Shown piece after piece: positions 9,196 through 18,100 of a DNA stretch of 64,000 nt (positions are counted from its first letter, which is position 1; each line of letters begins with the position of its first letter). Location: contig NZ_CP012670.1 of the NCBI RefSeq assembly GCF_004135735.1, positions 9,123,501-9,187,500 of the forward strand, given 5' to 3'. Source of the stretch: Sorangium cellulosum (GTDB lineage Bacteria; Myxococcota_A; Polyangia; Polyangiales; Polyangiaceae). Both the position numbers and the translations under genes were made by a program. Under the pieces are notes generated by a model, which made no database searches, was not told where the DNA came from, and saw only the letters and a program-made list of their open reading frames with translations.

Positions 9196-12100
9196 AGGAC
9201 GAGGCGCTCTCTTTCCGCCGCGCTCTGGAGAAGACCATCGTCGAGATCCACCGCCTCAACCGGGAGATCGACGACCTGCGGACGAGGTCCAACGAGCCGA
9301 TCGCGATCGTGGCGATGGCGTGCCGTTTTCCGGGCGGCGTCGACAGCCCCGAGGCGCTGTGGCGGCTCCTGTCGGAGGGGCGCGACGCGATCGGGCCGTT
9401 CCCCGAGGGGCGCGGCTGGGAGCTGGCAGGCCTGTACGACCCGGACCCGGACGCGCCGGGCAAGTCCATCACCACGCAGGGCGGGTTCCTCTACGACGCC
9501 GACCGCTTCGATCCGGCGTTCTTCGGCATCAGCCCGCGCGAGGCCGAGCGCATCGACCCGCAGCAGCGGCTCTTGCTCGAGTGCTCGTGGGAGGCGCTCG
9601 AGCGCGCGGGCTTCCCGCCCCACACGCTCGACGCGAGCGCCACGGGCGTCTTCGTCGGCCTGATGTACACGGAGTACGGCCTGCGGCTCCTGGGCCGGCC
9701 CGAGGCCCTCGACGGCTACATCGGCATCGGCAGCGCCGGGAGCACGGCTTCCGGGCGCATCTCCTACACGCTGGGGCTCCGCGGCCCCGCGGTGACCGTG
9801 GACACGGCGTGCTCGTCGTCGCTCGTGTCGCTCCACCTCGCGTGCACGGCGCTCCGCCGCGGGGAGTGCGACCTCGCGCTGGCGGGAGGTGTCGCCGTGA
9901 TCGCGACGCCGGCCCCGTTCATCGAGTTCAGCCGGCAGCGGGCCCTCGCGGTCGACGGGCGATGCAAGTCGTTCGGCGCCGGGGCCGACGGCGTCAGCTG
10001 GTCCGAGGGGTGCGGGATCCTCGTGCTCAAGCGGCTGTCGGACGCGCGGCGCGACGGCGACCGGGTGCTGGCGGTCGTCCGCGGCTCGGCCGTCAACCAG
10101 GACGGCCGCAGCCAGGGGCTCACCGCGCCCAACGGCCCGGCCCAGCAGGACGTCATCCAGAGGGCCCTCGCCGCCGCCGGGCTCACCGCGGCGGACGTCG
10201 ACGCCGTCGAGGGGCACGGCACCGGCACGCCGCTCGGCGATCCGATCGAGGCGCAGGCGCTGCTGTCGATCTACGGCAAGGCCCACACCGCCGAGCGGCC
10301 GCTCTGGCTCGGCTCGATCAAGTCGAACTTCGGGCACACGCAGGCCGCCGCGGGCGTCGCGGGGGTGATGAAGCTCGTGCTGGCGATGCAGCACGCGGAG
10401 CTGCCGAGGACGCTGCACGCCGACCCGCCCTCGCGGCACATCGACTGGTCGCAGGGCCACGTGCGGCTGCTGAGCCAGCCCGCGCCGTGGCCGCGCGCGG
10501 ACCGGCCGCGCCGCGCGGCGGTCTCGTCGTTCGGCGTCAGCGGCACCAACGCGCACGTCATCGTCGAGGAGGCGCCGGCGCAGGCGGCCGAGGCGTCGAC
10601 CGCAGAGGCGCCGGCCGCAGAGGCGCCGGCCGCAGAGGCCGCGCCCCCTGGAGCGGCGCCGCCCGCGATCGCGCTGCCGCTGCTCGTGTCGGGGCGGGAC
10701 GAGGCGGCGCTCCGGGCGCAGGCGGGGCGGTGGGCGGCGTGGCTCGAGGCGCACCCGGAGGCGCGCTGGACGGACGTGGTGCACACGGCCGCGGTGCGGC
10801 GCACGCACCAGGGCGCGCGCGCGGCGGTGACGGCGACGAGCGCGACCGACGCGGCCGCGGCCCTGACGGCGCTCTCGCGAGGGGAGCCGCACCCCGCGGT
10901 GACCCCCGGCGAGGCGCGGCCGCGCGGCAAGGTCGTCTTCGTGTGCCCGGGGCAAGGCAGCCAGTGGCCGGCCATGGGGCGCGCGCTGCTGGCCGAGTCC
11001 GAGGTGTTCGCCGCCGCGGTCGCGGCCTGCGACGCGGCGCTGCGGCCGTTCACCGGCTGGTCGGTGCTCGCGGTGCTGCGCGGGGAGCAGGGCGAGGCGG
11101 CGCCGCCCGCGGACCGCGTGGACGTGGTCCAGCCGGCGCTGTTCGCGATGGCCGTGGGGCTGTCGGCGGTCTGGCGCGCGTGGGGCGTCGAGCCGTCCGC
11201 GGTGGTCGGCCACAGCCAGGGCGAGGTCGCCGCGGCGCACATCGCCGGGGCGCTGACGCTCGAGGATGCGGCGCGGGTGGTCGCGCTGCGCAGCCAGCTC
11301 GTGCGGCGCCTCGCCGGCGCCGGGGCGATGGCCGTCATCGAGCGCCCGGTCGGCGAGGTGGAGCAGCGGATCGCGCGGTTCGCCAGCGCGCTGTCGGTGG
11401 CGGCGGTGAACACGCCGGACTCGACGGTGGTGTCCGGGGACGCCGCCGCGGTCGAGCGCCTGCTGGCCGAGCTGGAGCACGAGGAGGCGTTCGCGCGGCG
11501 GGTCAAGGTCGACTACGCGTCGCACAGCGCGCACGTGGACGCGATCCTGCCCGAGCTCGAGGCCGCGCTGGCCTCGATCGCGCCCCGGGCCTGCGCGATC
11601 CCGCTGTGCTCGACGGTGACGGGCGAGGTCCTCGCCGGCCCGGAGATGGACGCGGCCTACTGGTGCCGCAACCTGCGCGAGCCGGTGCGGCTCGACCGGG
11701 CGCTCGCGCGGCTGCTCTCGGACGGGCACGGGGTGTTCGTCGAGCTCAGCGCGCACCCGGTCCTGGCCATCCCCCTGACCGCCGCGAGCGCCGAGCGCGA
11801 CGGCGTGGTGGTCGGCAGCCTGCAGCGCGACGACGGCGGCCTGGGGCGCCTCGTCGCGGCGCTGGGCGCGCTGCACGCCCAGGGGCATCCGGTGGACTGG
11901 GCCAGCGTGCTCGCGCCCCACGGCGGCAGCCTGGTGGACCTGCCGACGTACGCGTTCCAGCGGCAGCGCTACTGGCTCGAGGCGCCCAGGGGCCGGCTCG
12001 ACGCGAGCGACCTCGGGCTCTCGGCCACGGGCCGCCCGCTGCTGGGCGCCGCGACCCGGGTCGCCGGCACCGACGGCTACCTCTTCACGGGCCGGCTGTC

Positions 12101-15100
12101 GCCCGCGGAGCACCCGTGGATTGCGGGGCAGGCCGTCTTCGAGCGGACGTTGTTCCCGGCAGCGGGTTTCCTCGCGCTGGCGCTCGAGGCCGCCGAGGCG
12201 ACGGGCGCGGCGGGGGTGGTCGAGCTGGTCGTGCCTGCGCACCTGGTCCTGCCGGCGCGGGGAGCGGTGCACCTCCAGATCGCGGTCCAGGGACCGGACG
12301 AGGCAGGGCGCCGCCCGTTCTCCGTGTACAGCCGCGCGGAGACCGCGGGGCTCGACGCGGAATGGACGCTGCACGCCACGGGGCTGCTCGGGGGAACGCC
12401 CGCCAGCGCGGCGACCGACGCGGGGCTCGAGGGGTGGCCGCCGGAGGGCGCCGCCCCGGTGGACGTCGACGACGCCTATGCGCGCCTGGAGGCCGCGGGC
12501 GTGCGCCACGCCCCGAGCTCGCGGGGGCTCGTGGAGGTCTGGCAGGCGGAGCGGCACCTCTACGTGCGGGCGGCGCTGGCCGACGGCGCTGCGCTGGCCG
12601 ATGGGCTCCACCCGGCGCTGTGGGACGCGGCGCTGCACGCGCTCTCGCTGGGGGTCCCCGGGCAGGGCGCCGAGCGCGCGGGGGTGCTGCTGCCTCGGGC
12701 CTGGTCCGACGTGGCGCTCACGGCGTCCGGAGCGACCGAGCTGCGGGTGCGCATCGATCGCGCGGACGCGGACGCGGAGCACGTCACGGCGTCGCTCACG
12801 CTGGCCGACGCGGACGGCCAACCCGTGGCGACGGTGGGGTCGGTGGAGCTGCGCCGCGTGACCGCGGCCGAGGTGCGCGCCCTGGGCGCCGCGACCCAGC
12901 ACCTGTACGGGGTCACGTGGAAGGCGGTGGAGCTCGCGGCGCCTCCGCGGTCCGCGGGGGAGCAGGTCGTCCTCGGGCCGGACGGCGAGCTCGCGGCGAC
13001 GCTCGGCGCGCGCCGCGTCGACGCGCTCGAGGAGCTGTTCGCCGGCGGCGAGGCGGCGCCCTCCGCGCCCAGGCGGCTCGTGGTCGACGCGCGGGCGCGC
13101 CGCGACGGCGACGTCCCCGCGGCCGCGCACCAGGCGACGCGCGAGGGGCTCGAGCTCGTGCAGCGGTGGCTCTCGGACGAGCGCCTCGCGGACACCGAGC
13201 TCGTGGTGCTGACGCGCGAGGCGGTGTCGACCGGCCCGGACGAGGGGGTCGAGGACCTGGGCCACGCGGCGCTCTGGGGGCTGCTGCGCGCCGCGCGGGG
13301 TGAGCACCCGGATCGCGGGGTGCGCCTCGTCGATCTCGGCCCTGACGCCCCCGCGGCGGAGCTGCTCCACCGCGCCCTCCAGGCCGCGACGGAGCCCGAG
13401 CTGGCGCTCCGGCGAGGGATCGCGCTGTCGCCCCGGCTCGGCGCGCTCCACGATCGCCCGGAGGCGCCGGCGCCGATCCGGCTGGATCCGGAGGGGACGG
13501 CGCTGATCACGGGCGGCACCGGGGAGCTCGGGCGCCTCGTCGCGCACCACCTCGTGGCGGCGCACGGCGTCCGCCACCTCGTGCTGACGTCGCGCCGCGG
13601 CCTCGACGCCCCCGGCGCCGCGGCCCTGGTGGAGGCGCTGCGCGCCGCGGGCGCCGCCACGGTCGAGGTCGCCGCGTGCGACGTCGCCGACCGCGCCGCG
13701 CTCGCCGAGGTCCTCGCCTCCATCCCCGCGGCGCGCCCCCTGACGGCCGTCGTGCACACCGCCGGCGTGCTCGACGACGGCCTCGTCACCGGCCTGTCCG
13801 CCGAGCGGCTCGACCGCGTGCTCCGGCCCAAGGTCGACGGCGCCTGCCACCTCCACGAGCTCACCCGGAACGCGCCGCTCGCCGCCTTCGTCCTCTTCTC
13901 GTCCGCCGCGGGCGCGCTCGGCAGCCCGGGGCAGTCCAGCTACGCCGCCGCCAACGTCTTCCTCGACGCCCTCGCCTCCCACCTCCGCGCCCGCGGCGTG
14001 CCCGCCATCAGCCTCGCGTGGGGCCTCTGGGAGCAGCAGGGCCTCGGCATGACCGCCACCCTCGGCGCCGCGGACATCGCGCGCATGCGCCGCCTCGGCG
14101 TCGTGCCGATGTCGCCGCAGGAAGGGCTCGCGCTCCTGGACGCGTCGCTCGAGCGGCCGGCTCCGCTCCTCGTGCCGGCGCCGCTCGATCTCGCCGCGCT
14201 CGAGCGGGCCGCGCGCGAGGGCGCGCCCGCGTCGCCCCTGCTGCGCGAGCTGCTGCGCGTCGCCCCCGCGCGGCGCGCGGCCGCGGCCGACCGCGCGGGC
14301 GGCAAGGCCTCGGCGCTGCGCGCCCGCCTCTCGCGGTTGCCCCAGGGCGAGCGGTTCGCGGCGGTCCTCGACCTCGTCAGGACGGAGGCGGCGCGCGTGC
14401 TCCGCCTGCCGGGGGCGGCGGCGGTGCCGCCGGATCGGCCGCTCAAGGAGCTCGGGCTCGACTCGCTCACCGCGGTCGAGCTGCGCAACCGCCTGGCGGC
14501 GCGGACGGAGATCCGGCAGCCGGCGACGCTCGTCTTCAACCACCCGACCCCCAGCGCCATCAGCAGGCTGCTGCTCAAGCAGGCCGGCGACGACCTCGCC
14601 CCGGGCGAGGCCGCGGCGGGCCTCGCCCGGGCCCGCCAGCGCGCCCCCCTGGACGAGCCGATCGCGATCGTCTCCATGGCGTGCCGGTGCCCCGGCGGCG
14701 TCGACAGCCCCGAGGCGCTCTGGCGGCTCCTCGCCGAGGGGCGGGACGCGATCGGCCCGCTCCCGGAGGCGCGGGGCTTTCGCCTGGAGCAGATCCTCGG
14801 CCGCGACCCGTCGGCGGCCTCGAGCAGGCCGTTCCGCGGCCAGGGCGGCTTCCTCTACGACGCCGACCAGTTCGACGCCGAGTTCTTCGGGCTCACCCCG
14901 CGCGAGGCCAGGTTCCTCGACCCGCAGCACGCCCTGCTCCTCGAGTGCACCTGGGAGGCGCTCGAGCGCGCGGGCGTCGTCCCGCAGTCGCTCGAGGGGA
15001 GCGCGACGGGCGTGTTCGTCGGCATGGTGGGCGGGATGGCCGCGGATCGCGCCGCGGCGTCGAGCGAGGGCTACGCGCTCACCGGGACCGCGATGAGCAC

Positions 15101-18100
15101 CGCCTCGGGGCGCATCTCGTACGCCCTCGGCCTGCGGGGCGCGGCGGTGACGGTCGACACGGCGTGCAGCTCGTCGGCCGTGGCGATCCACCTCGCGTGC
15201 ACGTCGCTGCGGACCGGCGAGTGCGATCTGGCGCTCGCGGGGGGCGTGACCGTCATGGGCAGGCCCGAGATCTTCACGGAGTTCGGCCGGCTCGACATCC
15301 TCGCGCCCGACGGCCGGTGCAAGGCGTTCGGGGCCGACGCCGACGGCGTCGGCTGGGGCGAGGGCTGCGGGGTGCTGCTGCTGAAGCGGCTGTCGGACGC
15401 GCAGCGCGACGGCGACCGGGTGCTGGCGGTGATCCGCGGCTCGGCCGTCAACCAGGACGGCCGCAGCCAGGGGCTGACCGCGCCGAACGGCCCGAGCCAG
15501 GAGGCGGTCATCCAGAGGGCGCTCTCGGCGGCGGGGCTGGCGGCGGCGGACGTCGACGCCGTCGAGGCGCACGGCACCGGCACCCGCCTCGGCGACCCCA
15601 TCGAGGCGCAGGCGCTGCTCTCGGCCTACGGCCAGGCCCACACCGCGGAGCGGCCGCTGTGGCTCGGCTCGATCAAGTCGAACCTCGGGCACACGCAGGC
15701 CGCCGCCGGGGTCGCGGGGGTGATCAAGGTGGTGCTGGCGATGCAGCACGGGCTGCTGCCGAGGACGCTGTACGCCGACACGCCCTCGCCGGACATCGAC
15801 TGGTCGCAGGGGCACGTCAGGCTCCTCCGCGACCCGGTGCCCTGGCCGCGGGGCGCGCGGCCGCGGCGCGCGGGCGTCTCGTCGTTCGGCATCAGCGGCA
15901 CCAACGCGCACCTCCTCATCGAGGAGCCGCCGGAGCCGCCGCAGGCCGACGCCGCGCCGCGGGGCGCGACGCCGCCGTTCCTGCCGCTCCTGGTCTCCGG
16001 GCGCGACCTCGCGGCGCTGCGGGCGCAGGCCGCGCGGCTCTCCGCGCACCTGCGCGATCGCCCCGACCAGCCGCTCTCCGACGTGGCGGCGAGCCTCGCC
16101 ACGACCCGCGCGCACCTCGCCGCGCGGCTCTCGCTGCCGATCGCCGCAACCGCCGGGCGCGACGAGGTGAGCGGCGCGCTCCACGCGTTCGCCGAGCGGG
16201 GCATCGCCCTGGGCGGCGCGTGGGTCACGCCGGCGCAGCACCGCCCTGGCAAGCTCGCCGTGCTGTTCGCGGGCCAGGGGGCCCAGCGGCCCGCCATGGG
16301 GCGCGGCCTCTACGAGGCGCTGCCGGTGTTCCGCGAGGCGCTGGACGAGGTGTGCGCGCGCCTCGACGCGCACCTCGACGCGCCGCTGAAGGACGTCCTC
16401 TTCGCCGCCGAGGGCTCCCCCGAGGCGAGCGCCTTGAACCAGACCGGGTGGGCGCAGCCGGCGCTGTTCGCGCTGGAGGTGGCGCTGTACCGGCAGTGGG
16501 AGGCCTGGGGCCTGCGGCCCGACGCCTTGATGGGCCACAGCCTCGGCGAGATCGTGGCGGCGCACGTGGCCGGGGTGCTCGGCCTCGCGGACGCGTGCGC
16601 GCTGATCGCGGCGCGCGGCCGGCTGATGCAGGCGCTGCCGGCGGGCGGCGCGATGGCGTCCGTCGAGGCCACCGAGGACGAGGTGCGGCCGCTGCTCGAG
16701 GCCGGGCAGGGGCGGGCCTCGCTGGCGGCGCTCAACGGCCCGCGGCAGACCGTCGTCAGCGGCGACGAGGACGCGGTCGAGGCGGTCCTGGGCCACTTCA
16801 AGGCGCAGGGGCGCCGCGGCAAGCGGCTGACGGTCAGCCACGCCTTCCACTCGGCGCGCATGGAGCCGATGCTCGAAGCGTTCCGCGCGGTCGCCGCGAC
16901 GTTGACCTTCCAGGCGCCCCGGATCCCGATCGTGAGCAACGTCACGGGCGAGCGGGCGCCGGTCGAAGCGCTGACGTCGCCCGAGTACTGGGTCCGGCAG
17001 GTGCGAGAGGCCGTTCGCTGGACCGACGGCGTGCGCGCGCTCGAGGCGGACGGCGTGACCACCTACGTCGAGTGCGGCCCCGACGGCGCGACGAGCGCGA
17101 TGGCGTCGCAGTGCGTCACGCGCGCCGGCAAGGCCCCTGCGTTCGTCTCCAGCCTGAGCCGGAAGGGCGATGAGGCGCAGGCGCTCGTCAGCGCCGCCTG
17201 CGCCGTCCATGTCCGCGGCGACTTCCTCGACTGGGGGGCCTTCTTCGCGGGCTCGGGCGCCCGGCGGGTGGAGCTGCCGACCTATGCATTTCAGCGACGG
17301 CGATACGGCGCGGACGAGCCGAGCCCGCGCCCCGCGGAGGTCCGGGCGCCGGCCCCGGCGGAGGTCCGGGCGCAGGCCCCGGCGGAGGTCCGGGCGCAGG
17401 CCTCGGCGCCGGACACCACGCGGACGCGCGTGCGCGTGAGCGCCGACGATCCGGCGGTTCACGGGCACGTCGTCGGCTCCCGGACGCTGTATCCCGCCGC
17501 TGGCTACATCGACCTCGCGCTCAAGGTCGCGGCGAGCGCCGGGCATGCCTGCGTGCGCGCCGCGAACCTGGCCTGGTTCGCCCCGGCCGTCGTGCCGCCG
17601 GAGGGCCTCTCGCTCGAGGTCGAGCTGCGGCGCACGCCGGCCGGCCTCGAGTGCGAGATCTCGAGCGGCGAGTCCACCCCGCGGACCGTCCATTTCCAGG
17701 GCACCCTGCGGGGCGACGACCCGGGCCCGTGGCCGTCGATCGACCTCCGGCGGATCATCGGGCAGTGCGCTGTTCGCCTCGACAGGGCCCACCTCTACGA
17801 CCTCTTCGCGCGGTACGGGTTCAGCTACGATCAGGCTTTCCGGTCCGTCGCGTGGCTCGTCAGCAACGCGGACAACGTGGTCGGGCGCGTGGAGCTGCCC
17901 GCGTCCGGGCCGGCGACCGCCGAGCACCACCTCCAGCCGAACCTGCTCGACGGCGCTTTCCAGACCGTCGTGGGGCTCGACGCGGTGAACGCGCTGAGCG
18001 GGTCCAGGGACGCGGACCAGGGCTTCGTGCCGTCCGCCATCCAGGAGGTGCGGATCTTCGGGCGCCTTCGCCGCGCCGCCTACGTCCATGCGACCCGGCG

